From contig KN884347.1 in assembly GCA_000934455.1 (NCBI GenBank), positions 1 to 61,787 on the forward strand: DNA of 61,787 nt. The letters run 5' to 3'. A program made the translations under genes and the position numbers. The notes under the pieces were generated by a model. It did no database searches, was not told where the DNA came from, and worked only from the letters and a program-made list of their open reading frames with translations. Each line of letters opens with the position of its first letter. Position 1 is the stretch's first letter. The DNA is from Apostichopus parvimensis (taxonomy: Eukaryota > Echinodermata > Holothuroidea > Aspidochirotida > Stichopodidae). This document shows positions 1 through 61,777 of this stretch, piece by piece.

Positions 1-2284
1 TAGCCAGAGCAGTTGAACACTAGGTACAGACTATTTTTTTTTGAGGACTTGAAGCAAGTCTAAGGTAGCTCTCAACTCCAGGTGTGAATAATAACTTAAC
101 AACCAAAATACACATGCCCTTGGCATTGTCACCATATTTTGAATTCTTCACCCCGCTCTGATATATAAGGCATCCCCTCAAGGTGCAGACGAGACAGCAA
201 AATTAATTCTATGGAATGTTTTGCTCCATTTTATGTTCCTTTTCTTTCTCCCCATTTCTTTTTTCCTCCACTCTCTTTCAGTTTCATATTTGCGATTGTG
301 ATCTCACTGCGACCTGTTTTCTTTCCATTTTTTTTTTTTTTGGAAGTTGAAATTTGTATAAATAATAGTTTCGCAAGAGCATACACCTTCTTCGTTAGAC
401 ACATTTTGTCAGGTCTGTTGTTCAGTATGGTGACACTTTGCCCTTCAGTATCTTGATTTATAAAATTTGATTGAATTCTTTACTCTTAGAAGTTAATGTA
501 CATTCCAAAACCATTGACAAATGCCTTAGGGATTGCTGTAAATACAACCTTATCGCAAAATAGTACATTTCTAAGAACTGCATATATATATATAATATAT
601 GTATTGTACAGTACTGTGGATACATATTGTGGAGCACTTACATCCACTTTGCTGAATTGATCTTGCAGTATACAGGAAATGGGACACAGAATTTCAAAAT
701 GGGGGGGGGGGGTGTGGGAGGGCAGAAACCAAACCAAATAGAAAGTGACATCTTTGGCAGAACCACACCTACAATACACATGAACACCACAGCTCCCAAA
801 AATACTGGGGAAACCATGCCCACCACCAGCCATCCCTCTCCCTTCCCTTCTCCCCTAGGGTGTGACACCATGATTATAATGGGTAAAGGGCATTGGATGT
901 AGAAAGGCTGAGACTATGATCCTCTCTTGAGAGATCACTGGATCCTAGAAATATTGCTCTAAAATATATATATATTCAGTGTAGCACTACAGGCCGAAAA
1001 TGTGTGCTTGCAATTTACAGAAAATAATATAACTGTACTGTACACAGTATTCAGCATTTCCTACATGTTTAATGGTTTGGACTTGATTAACTACAAGTTC
1101 GAGACACATGTACCTCATAAATTAAGCCTTTGCAACACTGACTCTTGAGAAACACAAACTTTTGTGAACGCCTAATATCCAAGTCCTAAGTTTGTCACAG
1201 TTATAAACGCAAACAGAATCGAGATCTATGATGCAATGATTTGCACTGGTCAGTCTCTGTCACAGGTAATCTGCATTATGTACATATCATTAACATTATA
1301 TATTGAAATGTGACAAACAACTATGTTATGGTGATATTTTCTCAACATATTTCCATGAATTAACCGGTGTCTACTCTTATAAGTAATATCCCAACAACAA
1401 CTGTACTTGTTATTAGACTGTACAGTAGCCTGGTGTTATAAATAGCATAATTGTTGAAGTAATGAAACAATGTTCATCTATGAACTAGGTATCATCAAGG
1501 AGCATCCATCGCCACATTTCCATCGTTTTGCAAATACATTTGTAAATTCAATTGTTGGTATTTGGCAATTTATGTTGTACAAATCATATCATACATCAGT
1601 ATTAGTATTTCTGTTCAAACTACCTCATAAAATCAAAATAAACAGTTGCAATCACCCATTTGTAAAATTCTTACTGAAAATGATGTTTACACTATGACAT
1701 TACTTTAACTATTCCCTCAAAAGATGTTTCAAAGGGAATTTAAGGTTGCAAGGGATAAGAAAAAGTTTGTATTTTATAATCATAAACTCCACTAACTTAG
1801 AAAATTGGAGTATAATGGCTATGGAAGGATTAGGATACCCATGTATTGTGCTCTTCTTTAAATGTAATGTACAATGTAATGTACACAAAGTACTTACTGT
1901 TACACTTCCTGCTCCTTTTCACTGAAGTTAACATGTTCCATGGTAGTCAACCACATTTACAGTAGACCGATACAGATCTATGCAGCAATACCACCCTTTA
2001 ACCCCCTTTGCTCCCTCCCCCCCCCTTTCCATTTCCTATCCACACCAAGAAAGCATGTAAGCTCTTAATCAGATATCAGGAGTATGAAATATTTGAAGCT
2101 CTAGGGCTAGGCCATAAACAATTGCTTACCCCACAGAAAGGGGATGTGTTAGCACATAATACTGTTCTGGACCAACTTCCATAATTTGAGAGTGTTTGAT
2201 CAAAAGCTACGCAAATTAAAGACAGAAATACACACGTTAATCATGATAGACAAAATGATATGGTTATTGTATTTAATTCACATC
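1..2284. other. Intergenic DNA, no gene recognised
   Basis: Low-complexity AT-rich sequence with a poly-G run near 700-711 and short TA repeats near 585-600 and 964-975. The short open frames here show no protein-like composition or recognisable motif, and I see no RNA gene. Confidence 0.6.
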
Positions 2285-2700
2285 ACGATGCATTAATAAT
2301 AATAATAATCATAATATATTCATTTATAGAGCGCAACAATATGCAAATGCATTTCTATGCGCTTTACAAAATGAGTTTTTCAACATTCTCTTGGATACGT
2401 TCAATGTCGGTGCCTCTCTAATAGCACGTGGTAGAGAGTTCCAAGTCTGCGGGGCTCCAGCACTAAAAGAATTTGAACCCCGAACAGACCTGCATCTAGG
2501 GCACTGAAGAAATGTAGTATCTACAGAGGAACGAAGATTGCGGGCAGGACGATAGAGATGAACCATGTATCGTCCAAGTACAGAGGGGGTTTGAATGTCA
2601 ATGTCGAGGATTTATAAATTAAAAGATACTGCTTGAACTTGATTCTGTAGTGTATGGGTAACCAGTGTAGGGCGACCAAATGAACAGAAGCACTGTCACG
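2285..2700 (-). pseudogene. Dead non-LTR retrotransposon (LINE) fragment: 3' end of reverse transcriptase plus 3' tail
   Basis: Read on the minus strand, 2640-2700 gives a peptide with LHWLPIHYRIKFK, typical of the thumb region of CR1/L2/RTE-like LINE reverse transcriptases. After a frameshift, 2324-2566 gives SFSAGAPQTWNSLPRAIR, matching the family's C-terminal FxxxxPxxWNSLPxxIR signature. Downstream on the same strand comes a GCGCTCTATAAATGAAT tail followed by an ATT/TAA microsatellite (about 2285-2330), the usual LINE 3' end. Only the last part of the element remains and it is frameshifted, so it is not functional. The clade is not certain without a search. Confidence 0.8.
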
Positions 2701-3056
2701 TTTACGCCCTCTTTTGAATTACGAAAGCTTGAAATGTTTAGGTGTAAATATTCAGGAAGAAATATACTACCTGGAGCTAATTTAGACCTAGGTGCATGTG
2801 TGAAGCATTCCACCAACAAGCAATGCAGTATGTAAAATATCTGCATAGAACTCATTCCCATAGGCACTATACTGCAGTGTAAGTCTAACACTAAGTTGAA
2901 CTCAGTGTTAGTAAGTTCTAGGCTCAAATAACTAGAACGGGGAGAACAATGTCATGCCAAGTGACCTGAGGCACACAAAACTTTTGGGCCCTTGTGACAA
3001 GACAGTACCAGTGGGTAATGGAAACACTGTAATGTCAGAAGGAACAGACATGAACA

Positions 3057-3275
3057 GGAGTGTTAGCTCAGTGGTTAACCCCGGTGCCTTCCAATCATAA
3101 GGTCCCCAGTTCGAGTCCCTCCAAGATTAATGTAGTCGTCCAGTTACAGAGTTGTTGACAATTGACAATCATGGACGTTAAATATGAATATTAGAGATTG
3201 ACTTCGGTCAGCTTGCGGCTTTGATAAGCCAAGGAGGCTTCTTCGTGGGTTCCTGCTTGCAGGAGGATCTAAAAT
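3057..3275 (+). mobile_element. tRNA-headed SINE, family A (copy 1, full length)
   Basis: The head looks like a tRNA: an A box TAGCTCAGTGGTTA at about 3064 and a B box CCAGTTCGAGTCC at about 3107. The body contains three small hairpins (CTGACTTCGGTCAG, GGCTTTGATAAGCC, CCTGCTTGCAGG) and ends AGGAGGATCTAAAATA. The same sequence recurs at 10247-10346 (5' truncated) and 11732-11955 (opposite strand), so it is a dispersed repeat rather than a tRNA gene. Confidence 0.8.
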
Positions 3276-6200
3276 ACATACATATATACATTCGCTACAA
3301 AATGGTTATTTCGGGCACCGCATTTCGCTTCATAAATCCCTACAAATGTTGCAGCAGTATTCAGTTCATCTGTGACTATAATTCGCTAATTAGTATTCTA
3401 ATATGTGAGAGTAAGTGAATTAAAAAAAAAAACCTGTACTAAACATTACAACTGTCCTCATTATTTTGAAATGTAAACCACTATGACAAAAGTTATTACG
3501 TTAACCATCCCAATTATTCTAAAATGGCACTGGAATAGAAACATTTTGCCACCTATAAATTGAAGGCCTACAGAATATGGATACAATCCCCTTCAACTCT
3601 TAACTTTCCACAATTATCAAGTCCTTGTGTAAAGCTACTATGTGGCTTGGTTTAATAATGCATCGCACAAATGATGTCTCAAGTTACTAACCCTAAAATC
3701 ATAACAGGCACGGCTTTGAGCATCTATGTTCTTATTAATTCCTGCATCAAATGAGTGCAGGGTGGTGTTAGCAACAGGCTGCGTCTTTTTATTGTGATTT
3801 ATAGTGATTTACCATCCAGTCCTACTTGCCACTAAATAAATCTAGAGCTTGGGTCTGGTAATTTCCATCCTCCTTTGTACTAGGAAGCATTAAAAAAAAC
3901 TACTACAAAATAACTGTTTTTTTAATCTGAATTTTCTCTGTTATTTCCTTAAAACTCTGTTTGAATTGTTGAATTTCATTGACTTTGATCTTGTACACCA
4001 AGGACAGTGACAACACGTAGCACTTGGTAGGTGTACTGCAGTACTGGACGGAGCATAAATACAGAGAATAATTGGTATTTGTTTTGTCTTCAGTTGCCTT
4101 ATACCTGAGAGCTGATTATACCTTATGTCATAGTGTTACAAACAGACTACAGTTGTACATGTTGAGAGCCATGCTTTAACTTTCGGCCCCCAATTAGTCC
4201 ATAAATTTCGAAGTTGTAATTTTCTTAAAATTATGGTACATTTCTATGAAAGTCCCATTATAGCTTACCTTGTGAAAATTAGGAAAAGGTATATTGTAAT
4301 GAAGCTGAATGTCTTGTTAAATACGTGCAGTTTATACGGCGCAAGCTGAAAAACAAATGCTGCCTTTTTTTGCCGGACAAACAAGGCCCCCCTTTTTCTG
4401 TGCTTCCGCTGTGACGAGACCATACACTGTGTCAGCACTCTCCCCTTTTCTAGTTTTAGGTTAGGCTAGGCCTCACTCTGTAACAGCTAGGCTATGTCTA
4501 CAGTAATCTAGGCCTCAAGTCCTGGTAGGCTCAGGCAATATAGGCCTAGCCTAGGCTATATTTTCAATGTAACAATGTACTACTAAATTGTTTTGTTCAT
4601 CTTATGGCCTAATTTGCTTCTAATTTTCTCCTTCAATTGTTACCATATGGTGGTAATGATACAATAATAAAATTTCTTTCAAAGATAATTACATAGTTGG
4701 TAGAATTGACTGCCAGTTTGGTACTGTGACACTCAGAATGCTTGGAGGTTTAGGCTAGGACTTCACACTAACTTAGGCTACGTACCTGGCATACGATGAA
4801 TGGTTTCTGTTGTTTACGTTTTGCCGTCTGCTTTACGTTAATCCTAACAAAATCATCGCCTATTATTTTGCTATGCAGTTTCTCAAGTTTTACCTTAGCC
4901 CAAGCTATCAGTATGCCTCAAAATTATAGAAAACTTTCTGCTTACCAATGCGTTTCAATCTAAATGCACCTGATTCTCAACAAATCCTTGCTATTCGAGT
5001 CCTCCGTTGTTTAAAGTTTTTGCTTTTTTTGAGAGGTCAGAGGTCAAGAGTCACTATAGGCACATGCCGAGGTCAACATCGAGTGCAAGTGAGCATTGAA
5101 AACCTGGATGGTATGTTACGTGCATGAAACACAAAATATCGTAACTGTAGTTTACTCTTGAATAGAGTTTGTTGAAGGTGAGGGACCCCTATTGAGCTAA
5201 GGAAGAAGGGGTATAAAGTAGCTAAGCCAAATGTGTAACTGTTGAGTTCCGTGAGTTGGAAGTTTGAAAACGTATCGACTTAAATTCGTTCCTTCTTTAA
5301 ATGATAGATTGGAGATCAAAAATGTTGTAGAACTTTCGATCCTTTGAAATAATACCTGACACACCCTTGATGTTATAGGCAATTAGTTCAATTTTCCGTA
5401 TCGTAATCACGTATATAATAAATGTTTTAATGAAGTTCTCAAGATCTGTTAGGTACAATGCTCGAAAGTTAAAGAAGAGGCAATGTACCTGAAACATATT
5501 CTGTTACACAAATCTATCAAACTCTAATCAAGAATGATGAAAATTATGCATTAACATTCACAAGTTTGTAAATAACAAATAAAAAACTTGCATAAAATTT
5601 TAGGGCAGCAGTTTTTGTTTTCTTTACTGGACTAAATGGTTAATAACTTGCTTTATAGAAGTAGTCAGGAAGTGTAACAGCTAGATAGATCTCTCAGTTT
5701 AATAGGTATCCAGTTGTGTTTGGATATATCCGATGGCTAAGTTGGTCAGAGTAAAACATATTTAAAACTCAACGCAAAGTACTGCCTTTTTTAGGTATAA
5801 GAGGTTAATATTTTGTTCATTAACTTTGCAGTTTCCCTCTTAGAATGAAACACAAGCCTCCACCTACCAAGGGTAGTATCGTTCGCTGATCCAAGAAGGG
5901 CGTTAGATGATCCAAATTGGCTTTCTGATCGCCGTATAAACTTTGTGCAACCACAGATTTTTCCAGTATGCATTTCATCATCTAATGTGACAGTCGTTAA
6001 TTTTGTTGTAAAATGTATGAGAAAATGTCAAAAATTTGCACATTCGGCACTTTTCTGGGGTTGAGCAATCGCGATAAACTGTGTCATCAGGGACAACCCC
6101 CACCCTCCCAAGATTCCCTCTCATTCAATGATGAAAGCCTACTAGAGGGCGGTATGAACTTTTATTATTCTCAAACACTCAGACGTATTTCTTGTATGAA

Positions 6201-8286
6201 CTCACAAATGTGTCACTCGGCGAACCTCTTTTATTTTTGAGGGGGGGGGGGAGGGGGGATACAGACGAACGTTCCATATACAATAGTTATCAATATTACC
6301 TGGCCATACACTTGAAAGTAAAGAACAAAAATACAAACAATTACAAATCAAATTAATTTATAATTACGAAATCTGAATAGATTATCATACCCTATGTAAA
6401 ATCATATCACAATCATCAATAGTTTTCCTACCTAACATTTTACAACCAGGATGCGTTTCCCCAACTCTATATCTCCTGCGAGTTCAACAAACTTGTATTG
6501 CAAACTCTCTCAAAGATTTCTCCCGCCATCAGTAGCGTAAAATTGTTTCATTCTAAGGAGGGGCGCAAGCTACCGGAAATCGGACATGTAAGTTGATTTA
6601 ACTTGATGAGGTAAACAACAAAGTTACCCTAAACTTACCGACAAAATTCCATCGTCTTTGTGCATTCTTTACCAACATTTCCAGTAGGTGAATATTTTCC
6701 AACAACAGTAATTTTTTAATTTCGTTTGTTTTATTTGTTTTTTGTTTCTGTTTTTTTTTTCATTTAGCAATAGCGCATATTTAAGTAACATATATATATA
6801 TGCATGGCCACTTTTTATATACAAAATTTAAAAAAGAGTATTTTTTTTACAGGGAACCTCTTACCATGACAAGGAGCAGCATGGTGGGGTCATCGTGCCC
6901 CCCCCCCCACCGGCTCTAGCAGGGTCTTTCCCTGCTCAAATGTTTCTCATCACCCTAACTGGTGCCTTCCGCTGACCATAAACCCATCTGATGAAGATAA
7001 TAACAGCTGTCCAGAGCTTAAGGTTGTATGCAAATAAGTTTTTTAATTATAGTCTTTCTATATATGCGTATCAAATTGTGAACCTTGTATATTTAATGTG
7101 AGGCTGTTATCAGAGGTGCATCCCCCTTTTTTTGTACTAGGGGGTCTAAGATGTTAAGTCGTCCAGGGGAGGGGTTCCCCTCTCCCTTTCTGAGAAAGCT
7201 TGGCAAAATCGAGGGTGCTAAGCATGCAAAATGGTGCTATATGTTTTGAAACTTTTGCAATAATGTTGAAGAATTTTCGACTGTTTAGGTCGTACACATG
7301 TCATATATTTATGTACTGTACATTAGGAACGGTTGTTATATTCTCTCTGTCATACCCTGATGAAAGTTTACTACAAAACGTACCGTACAGTTTTCGAGGT
7401 TGCAGTGTTTGAAGACAAATTTGCACAAAAAGTGAACTTGAATCAACCAGATCCTGAAGCACACTGATAAATTTTCTTTAATGTTTCTCTTTATAATTTA
7501 CATCCAACATTTAAACTTTAAAATTGGGATACATCTCAATATGAACACACTTCAGTCGTTGCCATATTGTTAAGTTTATATCCCTTAAGTTAAGTAAAAT
7601 TTGAATCCTAGTCAATCCAAGGTCAAAACAATAAATGGGGGGGGGGGGGGGGGTGTCATGTTGTTGCCAGTGCCGGCATGCAGATATGCTTAAAACTAGG
7701 TCTATGATTAGTTTTACACGCAAGGTTTGTGTGTGGTTGAAAGGGGGATGTGTATCACTCCTCCCCACCCCCTCCACCCTCCCCCGCCCTGCCCTGCCTG
7801 GATCAGCGTCTGCTTGTATAGACGGGTACAAGGGTAAGGAAATATTCGAATTTAGCTTCAACGGCATGCCCGGTGATTGTGCCATGTAATTAACGTGCCC
7901 GAGGAGCTTGGAGTGGGAGGTGTTATGGGGTTCATTGCACTTCAAAGCGAAGCAAAACGTGCCATTTTCTGTCGAATATTTCCTTGATCGAGACCAACCA
8001 AACTGTGCAGCTTTATCATCCGATTCTTAATATTATTTTTCTAAACGAATAAACAGAAAACATAAACCATTGCGATGATGTATAATCTCGATATAGAACA
8101 AGTTGAAAATTTTCAATATTTAAAGTAAAGAATTCAACCAACTATTCACAAGGAGCAATCAAATTACGAAAATCATTTTTTTTGGGGGGGGGGTATTAAT
8201 TCACATCACTCATGCTCTAAAGTCTTGTGTGGTTGGTAACAGAAAGAGTTGATATCTCATCGAAGGCTGTTCCGTTCTGATTATTT
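3276..8286. other. Intergenic DNA, no gene recognised
   Basis: No supported coding exon. The stretch contains AGGCCTAG-rich sequence at about 4450-4560, a poly-G run after 6240, a C run at about 6900-6909, and a G run at 7637-7654. Several short open frames (for example 5791-5973 minus and 7511-7945 minus) are low complexity or lack family resemblance. Confidence 0.55.
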
Positions 8287-8292
8287 GATATT

Positions 8293-8480
8293 AGGCCTTT
8301 TGGCTAAGATCATGTGTAGTATCTGTTTCCTTTCGAGGGGAATGGTGATGCACACCTGACGATGATCACACAGTCACAGTCCCGATGCAAGGGGACTGGG
8401 GTTGAGAGCGGATCAGTCGTTTGGTAGTTTGGTTTTCGTGCCCAGGTTCTTTCCTGTGCGACTTTTCCTTAAAAAAAAGT
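8293..8480 (+). mobile_element. U2-snRNA-headed SINE-like repeat (copy 1)
   Basis: Begins GGCCTTTTGGCTAAGATCA and continues TGTGTAGTATCTGTT, matching the 5' region of U2 snRNA including the branch-site recognition stretch GTAGTA. It then diverges completely from U2 into a repeat-specific body (GACGATGATCACACAG, GGGACTGGGGTTGAGAG) and a 3' hairpin area before an A-rich end. Two further copies lie at 8841-9039 and 29222-29409. The first few bases of the U2-like head are lost or replaced here, and I see no clear target duplication. Confidence 0.72.
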
Positions 8481-8831
8481 AATCCCCGTCTCAAGATGCC
8501 ACACTCTTTAACCTTGTTTTGTCTTGCAATCGGATTTTGCAAACGCTAACTGAGCTTTCTAAAGGCAGACTGTATAGTGACCAGGTGTTGCTTTCATTAT
8601 CCTTCCTGGCATGGACAATCCTCATACCATCTCAGGAATTTATCTGGCATCCGTGTATGCAAATACGCCTCTTTGTTTCGGACGAGCTATCTATTGTTAG
8701 CCTACCGTACTTTGTATAACATAATGTGCATGATAATATGTGCCAAGAAAAGAGAAGTCGCTTAATTCCATTCCCATGTCAAGCATATCAGCTTTGATTC
8801 ACCAAATGTTTTACTGAACAAATGTGTACGG
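8481..8831. other. Spacer between two U2-headed repeats
   Basis: About 350 bp with overlapping short open frames (8519-8765) that resemble no protein family. No other feature is seen. Confidence 0.5.
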
Positions 8832-9048
8832 CCAATTTCTCGGCCTTTTGGCTAAGATCATGTGTAGCATTATGATCCCCTTCTAAGGGAATCGTGATAC
8901 ACACCTGACGATGATCAACACAAACGTCATGATCATACTGTTACAGTCTCGATGTGAAGGGACTGGGGTTGAGAGTGGATTATTTAGTTATTTCGGTTTT
9001 TGTGCCAATGAATATCTTGGGTGACTCTTCTTAAAAGTACCAATTTCT
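8832..9048 (+). mobile_element. U2-snRNA-headed SINE-like repeat (copy 2) with short target duplication
   Basis: The element body is about 8841-9039, flanked by the direct repeat CCAATTTCT (8832-8840 and 9040-9048). The head matches U2 through GGCTAAGATCATGTGTAG. The rest aligns with copies 1 and 3 but is more diverged, and the final stem is degraded. The A-rich AAAAGTA end is shared with the other copies. Confidence 0.72.
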
Positions 9049-10246
9049 TTCCTCAACTAAAGAAATGTAGTTACCGACGTCGAACATGTGATCAATACCA
9101 CTAGCGATCAATACCACTAGCGCCATCGGTTTTGATGATCAATAATAATACAGCATTGTCTGCTTCTCTATTTAGTGTATAATACGCGTAGTATATCTTA
9201 TCCAAGTACTGAGAGCAGACGACACAAAGGGCAGACAGCAAGTGAACAGAGCCGTATATAGGGACGGCTCTGCAACTGAAACAGTTACAGCGCCATCTCT
9301 TACTCGTTTACCCGGCCCGCTAAACCTAACACTAATCCCATGGGGAGGGGAGGGGAGGGATACGTCTGATATCCACCTCCTTTACGCACACACATGAGGA
9401 CCTATCAGTGTTGTATCTCCTATAGGGTTGGCCTTAGGGCAGTCCCATAGACTTTAAAAGTTTCTTAAAGCGATCAGTTGATTCATCCCTGATACCGAGG
9501 CTTTCGCTAGACGTATACATTGACGTATACAAGACAGGTATTGCTCACCACCAGATATTCCCGCTCCTTTGTTTCGGCCATTTACATAGGCATGGAGCGA
9601 TACCCTGAATAACATCGACTAGTCGTTAGTGTGACATGCCTAGTGAGCACCTAGTCTATGGATTGAGGCGATCCATGTATGGTTCAGAACTATGGTCGAT
9701 TCTAATTCAGTCTGAGTTCAAGTATCTAGTTTCGAAACAAATCCCAGCCAAGGTGCGAGTCCGTGTCCAGATGCGAGTCCTAGTCCCGGCGCGAGTCCGA
9801 ACATTCGAGTCCATAACACACAAGATCGAGTCCAGCCCACCACGTGCGGAATCCGAGCACGAATGATATGACACAATAATTACATTATACAAGTAATATA
9901 CAATCACATGTCATCATTAACATATATGATATGAGTGGTCTGTGATGCATGACTCCTCCAAAAAGCTCAAGGAAATCTTATTATGATGATATACCAGTGA
10001 TCTAACGGTACCACGCCACAGTTAGAGTAGTGCACATGTGATCGGTAAAAAGATGAGCTAACATGACGTAATGTAATGCTTGTTTAAGCATATTATCAGT
10101 TACCATCAGTGTTTTTTTAGCGTTTATGTGAAAGAGCATAATTTAAAGTAGGCCTACAGGTGGTGTGAAAATAGGGAGCTTTGAAGGTCAATAAACCATT
10201 TAGAAAATTATTTGGTTGAATGTTACCAAATGTAATATGAATCAAA
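9049..10246. other. Intergenic DNA with short direct repeats
   Basis: No gene recognised. There is a perfect short duplication GATCAATACCACTAGC at about 9089-9122. An imperfect tandem of GCGAGTCC-like octamers lies at about 9752-9840 and gives the opposing open frames seen there. Confidence 0.5.
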
Positions 10247-10346
10247 GTTAAATATGAATGTAAGAGACTGACTTCGGTCAGCTTGCGGCTTTGATAAGCC
10301 AATGAGGCTTCTTCGTGAGTTCCTGCTTGCAGGAGGATCTAAAATA
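10247..10346 (+). mobile_element. tRNA-headed SINE, family A (copy 2, 5' truncated)
   Basis: Starts inside the body at GTTAAATATGAATGTAAGAG and continues through the three shared tail hairpins to AGGAGGATCTAAAATAC. It lacks the tRNA-like head. 5' truncation fits reverse-transcription-based insertion. Confidence 0.75.
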
Positions 10347-11261
10347 CATTTAAAAAACTGTATAAAAAATGTTGTTATTTCTCCGAACGAGCAGGGTGCA
10401 GTATGCTAAACTTGCTCCTCTTCTAGCTCAAAATCTAAACGGTCATGATATGGACATTTGAATGGGAAAATATCTCAGCTATCATGTAGTGGGTAGGATA
10501 TGTCAGTTGAAAGCTTCTTTCTATGCATCGGATGGGTCTTGAAAGTGACGAGTTTAGTGTGTAAGTAAATGGAACAATTACCGTGCGACAGCCAAATTAG
10601 GGGCTGCCATTGTGTTGTCATAGTACCACTAAAGGAAGAGATAACACCTTACTTTATTTTTGTTTTTCCCCCATTATTTTCATGATGCATAAAGTAAGCA
10701 GTTTGCCTGCTTAAGACAATGATATATGTGTTAGATAATACATTATAATTAAATTCTTGTAGCAGCAAGAGTTTGAAATCGACTCAGGCTTTATCAAAGA
10801 AAATGAATAAATTAATGAAGAAAAAAAAACCAACAAGAACAACAAAGGTAAGCAACTACAGACTTGTGTATTTCTGTTGTATACATAAATATAAATAATT
10901 TGCCGCCCACCCGTGAGTAATGCGATATTTTACTGTCAAACTTGCAAACAAAATGTTTTCGATGCTGTTTCAAACAGTTAAGGTTACATTAACGCAAATG
11001 ACATTTTGGCATTTGGTCACATAATTTGTTTTTTTTTTTCGAAAGGGAAGATTTTATCTTACTGTATGCTAACTGATCAAAGACATGTGCAACAGGAACG
11101 CGGGTAGTGGAGTTGAGGGAGGGATGCTATGAAGGAGGGGAAAGGGATGAGCTTGAAGGGGTAATTGAGAAGCCTGCATGTGGGAGTGTGGAGGAAGACC
11201 CAAACAAAATGTCCGAATTGGGACATTAAATTGCTTAATCACTCATCTCTCGTACGTTATG
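10347..11261. other. Intergenic DNA, nothing recognised
   Basis: AT-rich sequence with poly-A near 10821-10829 and a purine-rich stretch at about 11100-11200. No coding signal. Confidence 0.5.
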
Positions 11262-11611
11262 CATAGGAACAGGGGTTAGGAGCCGGGGTGGGGGGGGGGG
11301 GAACTGGGGGCACCTCCCCCACTTTTGTCCAAAATAGCAAATGTGCCCTACTGGTAAAAAATGTGTCCCTTTCATGAAGAACTGCCATTTGGATATCTTA
11401 AGCCTTTCCTAATTTTAATATTTTATTTTAATTTTTCACGTTCACCATATATTGATAGCATATACTAACACATCATATATATTTAAGTGATATGGCCTGT
11501 GCATGTGTATCGGTTTATAGCATATAACGAGTGGTGGTTGTGGAATGAAAAAGTACCCCTCTGATGTTGTGCCCCCACTTTTTGGAAGCTTCCTACCCCC
11601 CTGCAGAGGAA
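11262..11611. mobile_element. Short non-autonomous hAT-like element with near-perfect 8-bp target duplication
   Basis: The termini are CAGGGGTTAGGAGC at 11270 and, inverted, GCTTCCTACCCCCCTG ending at 11603. The flanks CATAGGAA (11262-11269) and CAGAGGAA (11604-11611) match at 7 of 8 positions. CAGGGG ends with 8-bp duplications are typical of hAT elements. There is no transposase. The CCCCCAC-rich internal edges are also seen in non-autonomous families of this kind. Confidence 0.55.
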
Positions 11612-11731
11612 CTTACGATCTACAAGACTGTCAATATATCGAAGAGATGATTGCATTTAGATAAAGAAATACTCTTGGAGATGTTATTATAGCTGCCATT
11701 CAAACAGCTCGTTATATCACATTGTATGTAG

Positions 11732-11955
11732 TTTAGATCCTCCTGCAAGCAGGAACTCGCGAAGAAGCCATCATTGGCTTATCAAAGCCGCAAGCTGACC
11801 GAAGTCAGTCTCTTAGATTCATATTTAACGTCCATGATTATGAATTGTTAATTGTCAACAACTCTGTAACTGGACGACATACATTAATCTTGGAGTGACT
11901 CGAACACGGCGGGACCTTATGATTGAAAGGCATTAACCACTGAGCTAACACTCCC
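11732..11955 (-). mobile_element. tRNA-headed SINE, family A (copy 3, full length)
   Basis: Reverse-strand copy of the element at 3057-3275. The 3' tail hairpins are at 11735-11810 and the tRNA-like head with B and A boxes runs to TGAGCTAACACTCC at 11942-11955. The two full-length copies are highly similar, suggesting fairly recent activity. Confidence 0.8.
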
Positions 11956-12994
11956 TAATTGGACAGCAGCAGCACAATTCACAATTCTATGTAATGTGGG
12001 TGGACGGAAGTGCAGCTAGCCAAGAGAAATATGTGTAACCCCCCCCCCCCTTCCCCTTCTCAACATTCCTATACTCCAAAATCACTATTCCACGCAAGTA
12101 CGTGACTCCCCCGACATTTTTTTTTACATTGACCACGCCCATGGTCCACTTTGTATCTCTTAATCTCGACAACAATAATTACTACACCAATCGGAAATTC
12201 CCTGCTTGTAGCATCCGACACACACTCATTATAAACCATTATATACCATTGCATCAATTAAACATGAGTTCCAGCTCACGGCGTCACCTTATAATCCTGC
12301 CAGGCATCATACGAATTAAAGCTTCCCTGCTCCCAGCAACCATTGTTAGCAATACAATAGAAAGTTTACACAAAGATGGTCGTTTATCGATCCGGTAGCG
12401 AAAATGAAGCTACGAAATCAGAGTACATTTTTAGTTACACCACGCAAGGAAAACTTATACAGGCTGAACATATACAAACTTACTGGGAAAAGGACAACAT
12501 TTGTTTATCAAATTAAAGGAATTTGATATTTTTTTGGAAAGAGAAACGACAAGGACTTCAAAAGGTGTGAATGGTGTTATTGTTAAAGTGACACCTTATA
12601 CGGAAATAGCAAACAACAAACGACAATCGAGAAATTTAAGGCCGAGGGATACATACCAACATGGACGCGTTATAACACTTTCATCGGAATTTCTATTGTG
12701 GTGTATTATTGTTATATCCTATACATATTGTTTATAAGTTATAACGTATAAAGTGTACTGATGCAACTTGGAAATCTGTGGAAAAGTGGAGAACATTTTC
12801 GAAATGGATCAAATGTTGAAATGTTATGATGGAGTAATTTGAAACAAAAGAAATATTTTAATTAGACGTACCGTACCTGTTAGCTAAAATTCGATTGCAT
12901 AACAATTTCCAAGGAGTACTAACGACAACATATTTACATCCCATGATGTCTCAAAAAAATTAATATCCCATAGAGGAATATAGCCTACTTATAA
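11956..12994. other. Upstream flank of the EGF-array gene
   Basis: About 1 kb that should include the promoter and 5' leader of the gene starting at 13007. I cannot point to a convincing TATA box, initiator or upstream exon. Open frames such as 12102-12398 look like chance. Confidence 0.4.
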
Positions 12995-13006
12995 CAACAT
13001 TACTTT

Positions 13007-61777
<48,771 letters not shown>

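Noticed and set aside
3057-3130. Functional tRNA gene
   Set aside because: The A and B boxes are present, but the same head-body unit is repeated elsewhere with a non-tRNA body, so it is a SINE head.
7511-7945. 144-residue minus-strand open frame
   Set aside because: It includes translation of a poly-G run and low-complexity sequence, with no recognisable domain.
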